From Gallionellaceae bacterium (GTDB taxonomy: Bacteria > Pseudomonadota > Gammaproteobacteria > Burkholderiales > Gallionellaceae), in NCBI GenBank assembly GCA_030834965.1, contig JAUQWW010000074.1, positions 1 to 57,426 on the forward strand: a DNA stretch of 57,426 nt, in the 5' to 3' direction. Below are positions 23,271 through 32,017 of the stretch, piece by piece (the first letter of the stretch is position 1; the number at the start of each line of letters is the position of its first letter). A program made the position numbers and the translations under genes. The notes beneath the pieces were generated by a model. It was given only the letters and a program-made list of their open reading frames with translations. It was not told where the DNA came from and made no database searches.

Positions 23271-26200
23271 ATGTCCCAACCCGCTTTCGTTCATCTGCGC
23301 CTGCACAGCGAATATTCCATTGCCGACGGCATCGTGCGTATTCCGGAGGCGGTCGCCGCCGCCAGACAGGACGCCATGCCCGCGCTGGCGCTCACCGATC
23401 TGAATAACGTGTTCGGCCTGGTCAAGTTCTATCAGGCGGCGCGCGCGGGCGGCATCAAGCCCGTCATCGGCTGCGACGTGTTCGTCAGCAACGAGGCCGA
23501 GCGCGACAAACCGTTTCGGCTGCTGCTGCTGTGCCAGTCTCATGCCGGCTATCTGCGCCTGTGCGATCTGCTGACGCGCGCCTATCTGGAAAACCAGTTC
23601 CGCGGCCGCGCGGAGGTGCGCAAGCAATGGCTGCGCGACGGCACGGACGGGCTGCTCGCGCTGTCCGGCGCGCATTTCGGCGAGGTGGGCACCACGCTGC
23701 TGAATGGCAACCAGGCGACGGCGCGGCAGCTTGCGTGCGATTGGGCTGCAATGTTCCCCGGGCGCTATTATCTGGAGGTGCAGCGCACCGGCTTTCCGCG
23801 CGAGGAATTTCATGTGCGCGAGACGGTGCGGCTGGCTGCCGATCTGGCACTGCCGGTGGTGGCGACGCATCCGGTGCAGTTTCTTACCATTGATGATTTC
23901 AAGGCGCATGAGGCGCGCGTGTGCATCGCCGAGGGCTATGTGCTGAACGACAAGCGGCGCGCGAGGCTGTTCACCGCGCAGCAGTATTTCAAGACCCAGG
24001 CCGAGATGGCGGCGCTGTTCGCCGACATGCCGGAGGCGCTGCAAAACAGCGTGGAGATCGCCAAGCGCTGTAACCTCGACTTGAAGCTCGGCAAGCCGCA
24101 CCTGCCGGATTTCCCCACGCCGAATGGCCAGAGCCTGGATGATTTCTTGCGCGTGGTCGCCGAGCGCGGCCTTCAAGCACGCATGCAGGCGCTGTTTCCG
24201 GATGAGGCGGAGCGCGCGTCGAGGATGCAGGAATACGCCGCGCGCCTCACGTTCGAGATCGAGACCATCATCAAGATGGGTTTCTCCGGCTACTTCCTGA
24301 TCGTGGCCGACTTCATCCGCTGGGCCAAGCGCAACGGCGTGCCGGTCGGCCCCGGGCGGGGCTCCGGCGCGGGCTCGCTGGTGGCGTACAGCATGGGCAT
24401 CACCGACCTCGATCCGCTGCGCTATGCGCTGCTGTTCGAGCGCTTCCTGAATCCGGAGCGCGTGTCCATGCCCGACTTCGACGTGGATTTCTGCCAGGAC
24501 GGGCGCGAGCGCGTGATCGAATATGTGAAGCAGAAGTACGGCGCGGCGAGCGTATCGCAGATTGCCACCTTCGGCACCATGGCGTCCAAGGCGGTGATTC
24601 GCGACGTCGGGCGCGTGCTGGATTTCCCCTATGGCCTGTGCGACCGCCTTTCCAAGCTGGTGCCGCTGGAAGGCGTGAAGCCGGTATCGCTGAAGAAGGC
24701 GCGCGAGATGGAGCCGGAATTCAACGTCATCGTCAACAGCGAAGAGGGCGTGGAGGAACTGCTCGAGCTCGGGGGGCGGCTGGAAGATCTGACGCGCAAC
24801 GTCGGCATGCACGCGGGCGGCGTGCTGATCGCGCCGGGCAAGCTCACCGATTTCTGCCCGCTGTATTGCGCCGAGGGCAGCGACAGCACGGTGAGCCAGC
24901 TCGACAAGGACGACGTGGAAAAAATCGGCCTGGTGAAATTCGACTTTCTGGGCCTGCGCACGCTGACGATTATCGACTGGGCGGTGAAGTATGTACTGGA
25001 GATGCAGAAAGCGAAGCTGCTTTCTGAGGGGACTCCCTCTCCCCAAGCCTCCGGTGAAGCGACTGGCGATTTTTCGATCGAGTCGATCCCCCTCGACGAC
25101 AAGGCTGCCTACGACCTGCTCAAGGCCAGCAACACCACCGCCGTGTTCCAGCTGGAATCACGCGGCATGAAGGAATTGATCAAGCGCCTGCAGCCAGACA
25201 ACTTTGAGGACATCGTGGCGCTGGTTGCGCTGTACCGTCCGGGTCCGCTCGAGTCGGGCATGGTGGAAGACTTCATCAACCGCAAGCATGGCCGCGCCAA
25301 GGCGGATTATTTTCATCCCGACCTCGAAGCCTCGCTTACGCCGACTTATGGCGTGATCGTGTATCAGGAGCAGGTGATGCAGATCGCGCAGATCATCGGC
25401 GGCTATTCGCTGGGCGCGGCCGATTTGCTGCGCCGCGCGATGGGCAAGAAAAATGCCGACGAAATGGCGCAGCAGCGCAGCATTTTCGTGGAAGGCGCAG
25501 TCAAGCGCGACATCGACGAGAAGCTGGCCACGCACCTGTTCGACCTGATGGAAAAATTCGCCGGCTACGGCTTCAACAAGTCGCACTCGGCTGCCTATGC
25601 GCTGGTGTCCTACCAGACCGCCTACCTCAAGGCGCATTACCCCGCAGCGTTCATGGCCGCGACGCTGTCCTCGGACATGGACAACACCGACAAGGTGCAT
25701 ACCTTCTACCTCGATACGCTGGCGCAAAATGTGGGTGTCCTGCCCCCGGATGTCAACTCGTCCGGCTACCGCTTTGCACCGGTGGGCGAAAAAACTGTCG
25801 CCTACGGTCTGGGCGCGCTCAAGGGCACGGGCGAGGCGGCCATCAACAATATCGTCGCGGCGCGCAATGCAGACGGCGCGTTCCGCGACCTGTTCGAATT
25901 CTGCCGCCGCGTGGACAAGCGCGTGGTGAATCGCCGCGCAATCGAAGCGCTGATTCGCGGCGGCGCTTTCGATGCGATTTCGGATCACCGCCATCAACTG
26001 ATGGCATCGCTCGATGCCGCACTGGGCAGCGCCGAGCAGCAGGCGCGCGCGGCCAACCAGAACAGCCTGTTTGGCGATGATGAAAGCGTGGCGATGCCGG
26101 TGATGCTGGCCAACGTGCCGCGCTGGACGCTGCGCGAGCAATTGCAGAACGAAAAGCTCGCGCTGGGCTTTTACCTCAGCGGCCATCCCTATCAGGAATA

Positions 26201-26807
26201 CGCCGCAGAGCTGGCGAACTTCGTCAAGGTGAAGCTCGCCGACCTGACGCCGCAGCTTGTTACTCAAGGCAGCAACAGCAGCGGCGGAAACCATCGGCGC
26301 GGCGGCGTCTCGCTGGTGCTGGCCGGCATGGTCTCGGGCGTGCGCATCCAGCAGACGCGGCGCGGACGCATGGGTGTGGTCACATTGGATGATGGCAGCG
26401 CGCAGGTCGAGATGACCGTGTTCAACGAAATATTCGAGGCCAGCCGCCCGTGGATACGCGAGGACGAATTGCTGGTGGTGCGCGGCAAGGCCAGCCTGGA
26501 CGAATATTCCGGCAACATGCGCGTGACCGCGGAAGAATTATTTGACTTCGCCTCGGCACGCTCCACGTTCGCCAGGCGGCTGGAACTTTCGGTTGGAGCA
26601 GAAAGCAAAGTGCGCGTGGCGCAGTTGAAGGAACTGCTCACGGTTTATCGGGACGGAAAATGCCCGGTGCTGATCGATTACCGCAATGGCATCGGCGGCG
26701 CGCAACTCAGGCTGGGCGAGGAATGGTCGGTGTCGCTGCACGACGACCTGCTGTGCGGCCTGAACAAGATCTGCGGGGATGAGGCGGTGCGAGTCGTGTA
26801 TGGGTGA
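23271..26807 (+). CDS. dnaE: DNA polymerase III alpha subunit
   Basis: This is the catalytic subunit of the replicative DNA polymerase, 1178 residues, close to the usual length. The N-terminal PHP domain begins FVHLRLHSEYSIADG. The polymerase palm carries GPGRGSGAGSLVAYSMGITD near 361 and the catalytic aspartates in MPDFDVDFCQDGRERV near 400. AVFQLESRGMKELIKRLQPD and YGFNKSHSAAYALVSYQTAY are family blocks. The C-terminal part includes an OB fold (VLAGMVSGVRIQQTRRGRMG). Between about residues 583 and 598 there is a short low-complexity insertion (SEGTPSPQASGEATGDFS) that resembles the repeat-derived peptides in metG and trpC. The gene stands alone and converges with the SDR gene, with only 6 bases between the two stops. 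Confidence 0.97.
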   Translation: MSQPAFVHLRLHSEYSIADGIVRIPEAVAAARQDAMPALALTDLNNVFGLVKFYQAARAGGIKPVIGCDVFVSNEAERDKPFRLLLLCQSHAGYLRLCDLLTRAYLENQFRGRAEVRKQWLRDGTDGLLALSGAHFGEVGTTLLNGNQATARQLACDWAAMFPGRYYLEVQRTGFPREEFHVRETVRLAADLALPVVATHPVQFLTIDDFKAHEARVCIAEGYVLNDKRRARLFTAQQYFKTQAEMAALFADMPEALQNSVEIAKRCNLDLKLGKPHLPDFPTPNGQSLDDFLRVVAERGLQARMQALFPDEAERASRMQEYAARLTFEIETIIKMGFSGYFLIVADFIRWAKRNGVPVGPGRGSGAGSLVAYSMGITDLDPLRYALLFERFLNPERVSMPDFDVDFCQDGRERVIEYVKQKYGAASVSQIATFGTMASKAVIRDVGRVLDFPYGLCDRLSKLVPLEGVKPVSLKKAREMEPEFNVIVNSEEGVEELLELGGRLEDLTRNVGMHAGGVLIAPGKLTDFCPLYCAEGSDSTVSQLDKDDVEKIGLVKFDFLGLRTLTIIDWAVKYVLEMQKAKLLSEGTPSPQASGEATGDFSIESIPLDDKAAYDLLKASNTTAVFQLESRGMKELIKRLQPDNFEDIVALVALYRPGPLESGMVEDFINRKHGRAKADYFHPDLEASLTPTYGVIVYQEQVMQIAQIIGGYSLGAADLLRRAMGKKNADEMAQQRSIFVEGAVKRDIDEKLATHLFDLMEKFAGYGFNKSHSAAYALVSYQTAYLKAHYPAAFMAATLSSDMDNTDKVHTFYLDTLAQNVGVLPPDVNSSGYRFAPVGEKTVAYGLGALKGTGEAAINNIVAARNADGAFRDLFEFCRRVDKRVVNRRAIEALIRGGAFDAISDHRHQLMASLDAALGSAEQQARAANQNSLFGDDESVAMPVMLANVPRWTLREQLQNEKLALGFYLSGHPYQEYAAELANFVKVKLADLTPQLVTQGSNSSGGNHRRGGVSLVLAGMVSGVRIQQTRRGRMGVVTLDDGSAQVEMTVFNEIFEASRPWIREDELLVVRGKASLDEYSGNMRVTAEELFDFASARSTFARRLELSVGAESKVRVAQLKELLTVYRDGKCPVLIDYRNGIGGAQLRLGEEWSVSLHDDLLCGLNKICGDEAVRVVYG
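25030..25066. repeat. degenerate GC-rich repeat inside dnaE
   Basis: The DNA CTCCCTCTCCCCAAGCC and the following bases encode PSPQASGEATG in frame. The CTCTCCCC core and the encoded P-S-P-x-x-S-G-E pattern match the better-preserved copies in metG and trpC, but the hairpin is mostly lost. It lies where DnaE homologues usually have a variable linker before the LDD-x-x-x-Y-D-L-L motif. Confidence 0.4.
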
Positions 26808-26813
26808 TTGCCG

Positions 26814-27644
26814 CTAAAGCAGCGACAATATGACCTCGCAGCCCGGCAGCCAGGGCCGCACCGCATTTTCCGTCCACTTCCACAATTGCTGCGCCAAGTG
26901 CCGATCTTCTACTGGCGGCGCAGGCGAAACAGCAGTGCAGCGATCGAAATATTTTCCCGATATGCCTTTTACTTCCGGCGAAGAAGCGAGCAATACCGAG
27001 GTGCGCGCACCTTCTGCGACCGGGTCGCCCGGCGCACTGAAGCCGGTGCGCAGCAGCTTGGTGTCGATCACGCCCGGATGCAGGCTGTTGGATGCAAGCC
27101 ATGCTTCGCGCCGCGCGAGCTCGCTGGCGAACAGCGCGTTGGCAAGCTTGGAACTGGCATAAGCATGATAGGCATCGAAATGTCGTTCGCCGTTCAGATT
27201 GTCGAATGCAATGCGTCCGCTCGTATGCGCAATTGAGCTGACCGTCACCACGCGCGGATCGGACGATTTTTTCAGCAACGGCAGCAGCAACATGGTGAGC
27301 AGAAAGTGCGCGATGTGATTCACCGCCAGCGTCATCTCGAAACCATCCCTGGAAAGCTTGCGTTCGGTCATGTACACGCCGGCATTGTTGATCAGCACAT
27401 CCAGTTGCGGCAGTTTTGCTGCGAGGTCATGCGCCATGCGCGCTACGGCGGCGAGATCGGCGAAGTCTGCGTGTGCGGTGTGCAGCACGGCATTGGGTAT
27501 GGTGCGCTGGATGTCATCGCGGGCATGCTGCGCCTTCTTTTCGCTGCGCCCATGCAGCACCAGTTCATGTCCGCGCCTGGCCAGTTCCTTTGCAGTTTCC
27601 AATCCGATGCCGTCGGTTGCGCCGGTGATGAGGATCATGCTCAT
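26814..27644 (-). CDS. SDR-family NAD(P)-dependent oxidoreductase
   Basis: A classical short-chain dehydrogenase/reductase of 276 residues. The cofactor motif is ILITGATDGIGLETAKELAR, followed by VLHGRSEKKAQHA (Arg after the second strand suggests NADPH), DVLINNAGVYMTE, and the catalytic Ser in VVTVSSIAHTSG with YASSKLAN supplying Tyr and Lys. PGVIDTKLLRTG is the usual post-active-site segment. Overall it resembles retinol-dehydrogenase/WW-domain-oxidoreductase-like members, whose bacterial substrates are mostly unknown. The gene follows acylphosphatase on the same strand, but a 147-bp inverted-repeat element separates them and supplies the DNA immediately before the ATG. ATG-AGC-ATG offers two possible starts. 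Confidence 0.92.
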   Translation of the reverse strand: MSMILITGATDGIGLETAKELARRGHELVLHGRSEKKAQHARDDIQRTIPNAVLHTAHADFADLAAVARMAHDLAAKLPQLDVLINNAGVYMTERKLSRDGFEMTLAVNHIAHFLLTMLLLPLLKKSSDPRVVTVSSIAHTSGRIAFDNLNGERHFDAYHAYASSKLANALFASELARREAWLASNSLHPGVIDTKLLRTGFSAPGDPVAEGARTSVLLASSPEVKGISGKYFDRCTAVSPAPPVEDRHLAQQLWKWTENAVRPWLPGCEVILSLL

Positions 27645-27791
27645 TAGCAGGGTGTTGAAATATGTAGCGAGAGGCGATCAGGCAAGGCGGGAACCGGCGA
27701 AAAAGCGGAGTTTACACAAAGTAAATGAGCATTTTGAGCCGGTTTCCAACGCAGCATCATTGCCTCGCAGTAATTTTTCAACATGCTGCTA
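27645..27791. mobile_element. 147-bp inverted-repeat (MITE-like) element between acyP and the SDR gene
   Basis: The ends are TAGCAG (27645-27650) and CTGCTA (27786-27791), and the similarity continues inward: GTTGAAA against TTTCAAC, GCGAGAGGC against GCCTCGC, GGCGGGAACCGGC against GCCGGTTTCC. The centre contains GTTTACACAAAGTAAATGAG, a smaller hairpin. There is no gene inside. One end provides the TAG stop codon of acylphosphatase, and the other abuts the start codon of the SDR gene. Confidence 0.75.
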
Positions 27792-28076
27792 GTCGATGAT
27801 CTCGAAGCCGGTGTAAGCGCCATCATGTGGCTCGATGTCGACTCGCTCCACCTGCGCAAGTGTAGGTCCGCGTCGTGCCCAGCGCACGATGGCGTCCACG
27901 GCAGTGGGTTCACCATGCACCGCTGCTTCCGCGCTGCCATCGCTGCGGTTGCGCACCCAGCCGGCGACAGCCAGTCTGTGCGCCTCGCGGCGCATCGAGT
28001 CGCGGAAGAATACGCCTTGCACGCGGCCATGAATCACGAGGCGCAGGGTTATTGCGTGCGGAGTGATAGTGGTCAT
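27789..28076 (-). CDS. acyP: acylphosphatase
   Basis: This small enzyme of 95 residues hydrolyses acyl phosphates such as acetyl phosphate or carbamoyl phosphate in the cytoplasm. Both signature motifs are present: IHGRVQGVFFRDS with the phosphate-binding arginine, and GWVRNRSDGSAEAAVHGE with the catalytic asparagine. Length and fold order are normal. The stop codon lies within the terminal repeat of the adjacent 147-bp element, so the last residues (GFEIID) may have been set by that insertion, although most acylphosphatases end close to this point anyway. It probably shares a transcript with the downstream SDR gene. Upstream of its start is a pair of GC-rich palindromes. Confidence 0.95.
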   Translation of the reverse strand: MTTITPHAITLRLVIHGRVQGVFFRDSMRREAHRLAVAGWVRNRSDGSAEAAVHGEPTAVDAIVRWARRGPTLAQVERVDIEPHDGAYTGFEIID

Positions 28077-28112
28077 GTTTAACTCAAATTGTTAATTAGA
28101 ACCATACCAGTT

Positions 28113-28209
28113 CCTTCCCCCTTGCAGGGGGAAGGTTAGGATGGGGGTAAAACAGCGGGAATGGGGCGTTTCTACCCCCTCCCTAGCCCTCCCCCTGCAA
28201 GGGGGAGGG
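28113..28209. repeat. short paired GC-rich palindromic element (same family as the DUF559 element)
   Basis: The plus-oriented unit at 28113-28148 is a hairpin (CCTTCCCCC-TTGCA-style loop-GGGGGAAGG) followed by TTAGGATGGGGGT. An inverted unit lies at 28174-28209 (ACCCCCTCCCTAGCC, then a CTCCCCC/GGGGGAG hairpin). The spacer is 25 bases. The left unit is almost identical to the left end of the DUF559 element at 55942. It fills the gap between hyfI and acyP. Confidence 0.85.
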
Positions 28210-28237
28210 AATATCTCAGTCAATGAATTATTAAGGT

Positions 28238-28756
28238 TCAACTCCCTGTTTTGCTGCTGACTGCCGTCAGAATACCCTGCAGGATCGCGACAGGCGTTGG
28301 CGGGCAGCCGGGCACGACGACATCCACCGGAATCACTTTGGAGACTCCGCCGCAGCTCGCATAACTTTCGCCAAATATTCCGCCGTCACGGCCGCAGTCA
28401 CCGATGGCGACGACCAGCTTGGGGCCGGGCGTGGCATCGTAAGTGCGTTTGAGGGCAGTTTCCATGTGGCGCGAGACCGGGCCGGTGACCAGCAGCATGT
28501 CGGCATGGCGCGGGCTGGCGACGAAATGTATGCCCAGTCCTTCGATGTTGTAATAGGGGTTGTTGAGGCAGTGTATTTCCAGCTCGCAGCCGTTGCACGA
28601 GCCAGCATCGACGTGGCGAATGGCCAATGCGCGGCCGAGATGATGCAGGATTTGCGCGTTGATTTTCTGTGCTTCGCCGCGCAGCGCGTCGTCCGGCTGG
28701 GGAGGTGTCTCGGTCTTGATGCCGGTGCGGAAGATTTGTTTGATGATCTGGTGCAT
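28238..28756 (-). CDS. hyfI: NuoB/HyfI-like small subunit of a hydrogenase-related membrane complex
   Basis: The protein of 172 residues belongs to the NuoB/20-kDa family, which carries the iron-sulfur cluster nearest the active site in complex I and group-4 hydrogenases. Four cysteine positions fit a [4Fe-4S] site: GSCNGCELE (Cys54, Cys57), IGDCGRDGG (Cys121) and VVPGCPPTP (Cys151). It is shorter than E. coli HyfI, lacking the C-terminal extension. It is the last gene of the six-gene hyf-like run, but 172 bases containing an inverted repeat separate it from hyfG. Because the large subunit lacks nickel ligands, this cluster would pass electrons to something other than a NiFe centre. The symbol reflects family position only. 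Confidence 0.88.
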   Translation of the reverse strand: MHQIIKQIFRTGIKTETPPQPDDALRGEAQKINAQILHHLGRALAIRHVDAGSCNGCELEIHCLNNPYYNIEGLGIHFVASPRHADMLLVTGPVSRHMETALKRTYDATPGPKLVVAIGDCGRDGGIFGESYASCGGVSKVIPVDVVVPGCPPTPVAILQGILTAVSSKTGS

Positions 28757-28778
28757 GGTTGTTCTAAAAAAATCAGTT

Positions 28779-28910
28779 AGCCACAGAGGGCACAGAGTTC
28801 ACAGGGACAAAGCAATGGGGTGGAATAGTGGACCGCCTCACCATCTCGGCGAGCTTGATGGGTAAAGGCATATTGCCCATCTCTCTGTGTTCTCTGTGAT
28901 CTCTGTGGCT
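28779..28910. repeat. inverted CCACAGAGG-type repeat between hyfG and hyfI
   Basis: AGCCACAGAGGGCACAGAG and following bases (28779-28807) are mirrored at 28880-28910 by CTCTGTGTTCTCTGTG and TCTCTGTGGCT. The two arms enclose about 70 bases with no gene. The repeat interrupts the operon between large and small subunit genes and could form a long stem in the mRNA. Confidence 0.75.
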
Positions 28911-28928
28911 TGATTTTTGGTTTCACGG

Positions 28929-30575
28929 TCATAAATCTACTCCGGTATAACTCAGGTTGAACGATTTGTTGATCAGCGGAAAATCCGGCACGATGTTGTC
29001 GATGATGGCATGCTCCAGCACCGGCCAGTTCTGCCAGGAAGGATCATGAGGATGCAGGCGCTGGATGTGGTTGTCACGGCCCACATGCAGGGCCACCAGG
29101 ATTTCTCCGCGCCAGCCTTCCACCCAGCCGATGCCCAGGCTGCCTTCTTCCGCGCTCCCGATCTCGCAGCGCACTTCGCCCAGCGGCAGTTGCTCCATCA
29201 TCAGTCGGATGAGGCGGATGGACTCGGTGATTTCCTCGAAGCGCATGGTTACGCGCGCGGCCACGTCGCCATTGCGGTGCGTGGCCATTTGCACGTCGAG
29301 CCGGTCGTAAGGAGTGCAAGGGAATTGCGCGCGCGCATCCCATGCCTGCCCGCTGGCGCGGCCGGCCAGCCCGGTCAGGCCGAGCTGTGCGGCCAGGTCG
29401 GGCGCCACACGTCCGGTGGTGAGGAAGCGGTCCTGCACGCCGGCGTGTTCGTCATAGATGTCTTTCAGCTTGGCGGTTTCACGTTCGATATGGCGCAGCA
29501 TTTCGGCGATACGCAGCAGCCCGGCATTGTCGAGGTCGCAGGCCACCCCGCCGGGCACGATGCGATCCATCAGGTAGCGGTGGCCGAACAGTTCGCCGTT
29601 CATGCGCAGCAGGTTTTCCTTGAGTATCCAGAATTGCGCGAAGCCAAATGCGAATGCCGCGTCATTGCCGAGATAGCCGAGGTCGCCGAGATGATTGTGC
29701 AGGCGTTCCAGCTCAAGAAAAAGCGCGCGCAGCCACTGCGCACGCGCTGGCGGCGTGGTGCGGGTCACGCTTTCCACGGCCTGCGCATAGGCCCAGGCAT
29801 AGCCTGCTGTGGTGTCGCCTGAAATGCGTCCGGCCAATTTGGCACCTTGTTTCAGCGTCATGCCTTCGAAGCGTTTTTCGATGCCCTTGTGTTTGTAGCC
29901 GAGGCGTTCTTCCAGGCGCAGCACGCGCTCGCCGACGATGGAAAAACGGAAGTGCCCCGGCTCGATGGTGCCGGCATGCACCGGTCCCACCGGGATTTCA
30001 TGCACCCCGCTGCCTGTTACCGGGACAAACGGGTAATTGTCTTCTTCAGGCGGAAACACGGTGCTGCCATCGAATGACTTGCGCAGCGGGTGCGCGCTGC
30101 CCGGCCATGCGCCGTGGCGCAGCCATTTGCGGTGATCCTCTCCGCCGCTGGGGTGCAGGCCGAGCAGGTCGGCCACCGCACGCTGCATTCGGTTTGCTGC
30201 CGGAAACAGGTCGCTGAGGTCGGGAAAGGCGGGCTGCTCGCTGTTCACCGGGAGGGTGAGTACCAGTATCCCGGGAGCGGTGATCAGCGCGACGTGCAGC
30301 GCGTATTCATGATTCGGGGGCGATGGTTCTGGTGACCGGGATGAGGCATCAAACAGCGATGCTTGAAGGCCCTTGTTTTTTTCCTGAATACCGAATCCTG
30401 CATCCTCACTTCTGTCCTCCCCCCATAGCGCAAGCAATTTGCCGCCGCCGCGTTGCGCTTGTTCGCTCAGCGCGCGCAATTCTTCCGCGCTCACCGTGCC
30501 ATGCCAGACCGGCATTTCTCCGGGTAGCCTGGGGAAGAGCGAAGTGAAGTCGTCCAGTCTCATCGTATTATCCAA
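28929..30575 (-). CDS. hyfG: HyfG/NuoCD-like large subunit lacking NiFe-site cysteines
   Basis: Of 548 residues, about 1-180 correspond to a degenerate NuoC-like domain, and the rest to the NuoD/hydrogenase large subunit: GPVHAGTIEPGHFRFSIVGE near 197, LGYKHKGIEKRFEGMT, then LERLHNHLGDLGYLGND. In true NiFe hydrogenases the first cysteine pair lies in an RxCGxC motif; here it reads RISGDTTAGYA (residues 250-260). The C-terminal DPCxxC motif is also absent: the chain ends FNLSYTGVDL. So no nickel site can form. This is the pattern described for Ehr (energy-converting hydrogenase-related) complexes. Residues about 52-88 (QEKNKGLQASLFDASSRS and flanks) look like an insertion relative to the family. 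The start overlaps the end of hyfF by 8 bases, indicating coupling. Confidence 0.9.
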   Translation of the reverse strand: MDNTMRLDDFTSLFPRLPGEMPVWHGTVSAEELRALSEQAQRGGGKLLALWGEDRSEDAGFGIQEKNKGLQASLFDASSRSPEPSPPNHEYALHVALITAPGILVLTLPVNSEQPAFPDLSDLFPAANRMQRAVADLLGLHPSGGEDHRKWLRHGAWPGSAHPLRKSFDGSTVFPPEEDNYPFVPVTGSGVHEIPVGPVHAGTIEPGHFRFSIVGERVLRLEERLGYKHKGIEKRFEGMTLKQGAKLAGRISGDTTAGYAWAYAQAVESVTRTTPPARAQWLRALFLELERLHNHLGDLGYLGNDAAFAFGFAQFWILKENLLRMNGELFGHRYLMDRIVPGGVACDLDNAGLLRIAEMLRHIERETAKLKDIYDEHAGVQDRFLTTGRVAPDLAAQLGLTGLAGRASGQAWDARAQFPCTPYDRLDVQMATHRNGDVAARVTMRFEEITESIRLIRLMMEQLPLGEVRCEIGSAEEGSLGIGWVEGWRGEILVALHVGRDNHIQRLHPHDPSWQNWPVLEHAIIDNIVPDFPLINKSFNLSYTGVDL

Positions 30576-32016
30576 TTAACGCGGTGGCCTGCCGGTACCA
30601 GTCGGCGAGGTAAGGCGGAATATACAGTCCCAGCAACAGCACCAGCGCCAGATGCAGAAACACCGGAATCATCGCGGGTGGATGCGGCAGGCGGTGGCCG
30701 GTGGTTTCGCCAAACACCATCAGTTGCATGCGCCCGAAGATGGATGCAAATGCCACGCCGAGCGCTATCAGCAGGAAGGGCATGGTCCACGGATAGGTGT
30801 GCATGGCGGTGGTGAGGATCATGAATTCGCTGGTGAATACGCCGAACGGCGGCATGCCGAGTATCGCCAGCGTGCCCAGCGCCAGGCCCCAGCCGACGGT
30901 GGGGCTGGTCTTGATCAGGCCGCGAATGTCTTTCATCAGTTGCGTGCCGGATTTTTGCGCAGCATGCCCAACGGCAAAGAAGATGGCCGATTTGGTCAGG
31001 CTGTGCACTGTCATGTGCAGCAAGCCGGCGAAGGTCGCCACCGGCCCGCCCATGCCGAAGGCGAAGGTCATCAGACCCATGTGCTCGATGGAGGAATAGG
31101 CGAACATGCGCTTCACGTCTTTTTGGCGCGCCAGAAAGAATGCCGCCATCACCACGCTGAGCAAGCCAAAGGCCATCATCAGATTGCCCGCCAGGTGTGT
31201 GCCGAGCGCCCCGTCCACCAGCACCTTGGAACGCACCACGGCATACAGCGCGACATTCAGCAGCAGGCCGGAGAGCACGGCCGACACGGGCGTCGGGCCT
31301 TCGGCGTGGGCGTCGGGCAGCCAGTTATGCAGCGGGGCCAGGCCGATTTTGGTGCCGTAGCCGACCAGCAGGAACACGAAAGCCAGCGACAGCACGGTCG
31401 GTTCGAGCTGCGTCTTTACTTCATTCAGGTGGGTCCACAGCAACGCGGTTCCACCGGCGCCGAGAATTTTCTCCGCAGCGAAATACAGCAGGATGGTGCC
31501 GAACAGTGCCTGCGCAAGACCCACGCCGCACAGGATGAAATATTTCCATGCCGCTTCCAGGCTGGCCGGTGTGCGGTACAGCGAAACCAGCAGCACGGTG
31601 GTGAGCGTGGCCGCTTCCATCGCCACCCACAGGATGCCCATGTTGTTGGTGAGCAGCGCCAGCAGCATGGTGAAGCTGAATAGCTGATACATGCTGTAAT
31701 ACAGGCGCAGCATGTTGATGCTCAATTTGCCGTGATGCTGTTCGATGCGCATGTAAGGGCGCGAGAACAGCGAAGTGGTGAAGCCGACAAAGGCGGTCAG
31801 CGCGACCAGAAACACGTTGAACGCATCGACGAAGAACTGCTCACCCCAAATGCTGAATGGGCCTCCGGTGATCACGCGCGTGGTCAATACGGCGGACGCG
31901 ACGAAGGTGCAGAAACTCAACGCCGAGTTGAATTCGGGCGCATGCTGCCGTGTGCCAAACACCGCCATCATGAGACCGCCGAATAAGGGAATACCCAACA
32001 CCCAGAAAATTTCCAC
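30568..32016 (-). CDS. hyfF: HyfF/NuoN-like proton-pumping membrane subunit
   Basis: This antiporter-type subunit of 482 residues has about 13-14 membrane helices. The Mrp/NuoL-M-N motif is conserved: DAHAEGPTPVSAVLSGLLLN, then HMTVHSLTKSAIFFAVGHAA with the key lysine, and YSSIEHMGLMTFAFGMGG. These subunits translocate protons or sodium ions across the cytoplasmic membrane, driven by electron flow in the peripheral arm. The start is GTG, one base after the hyfE stop, and the end overlaps the hyfG start, so it is an integral operon member. Length is somewhat below E. coli HyfF (526), mainly at the ends. Confidence 0.92.
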   Translation of the reverse strand: MEIFWVLGIPLFGGLMMAVFGTRQHAPEFNSALSFCTFVASAVLTTRVITGGPFSIWGEQFFVDAFNVFLVALTAFVGFTTSLFSRPYMRIEQHHGKLSINMLRLYYSMYQLFSFTMLLALLTNNMGILWVAMEAATLTTVLLVSLYRTPASLEAAWKYFILCGVGLAQALFGTILLYFAAEKILGAGGTALLWTHLNEVKTQLEPTVLSLAFVFLLVGYGTKIGLAPLHNWLPDAHAEGPTPVSAVLSGLLLNVALYAVVRSKVLVDGALGTHLAGNLMMAFGLLSVVMAAFFLARQKDVKRMFAYSSIEHMGLMTFAFGMGGPVATFAGLLHMTVHSLTKSAIFFAVGHAAQKSGTQLMKDIRGLIKTSPTVGWGLALGTLAILGMPPFGVFTSEFMILTTAMHTYPWTMPFLLIALGVAFASIFGRMQLMVFGETTGHRLPHPPAMIPVFLHLALVLLLGLYIPPYLADWYRQATALIG

Positions 32017-32017
32017 C

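Noticed and set aside
23124-25046. A 640-codon open frame on the minus strand inside dnaE
   Set aside because: Pure shadow of the high-GC dnaE sequence; His/Arg/Gln-rich, no recognisable domain, and dnaE itself is certain.
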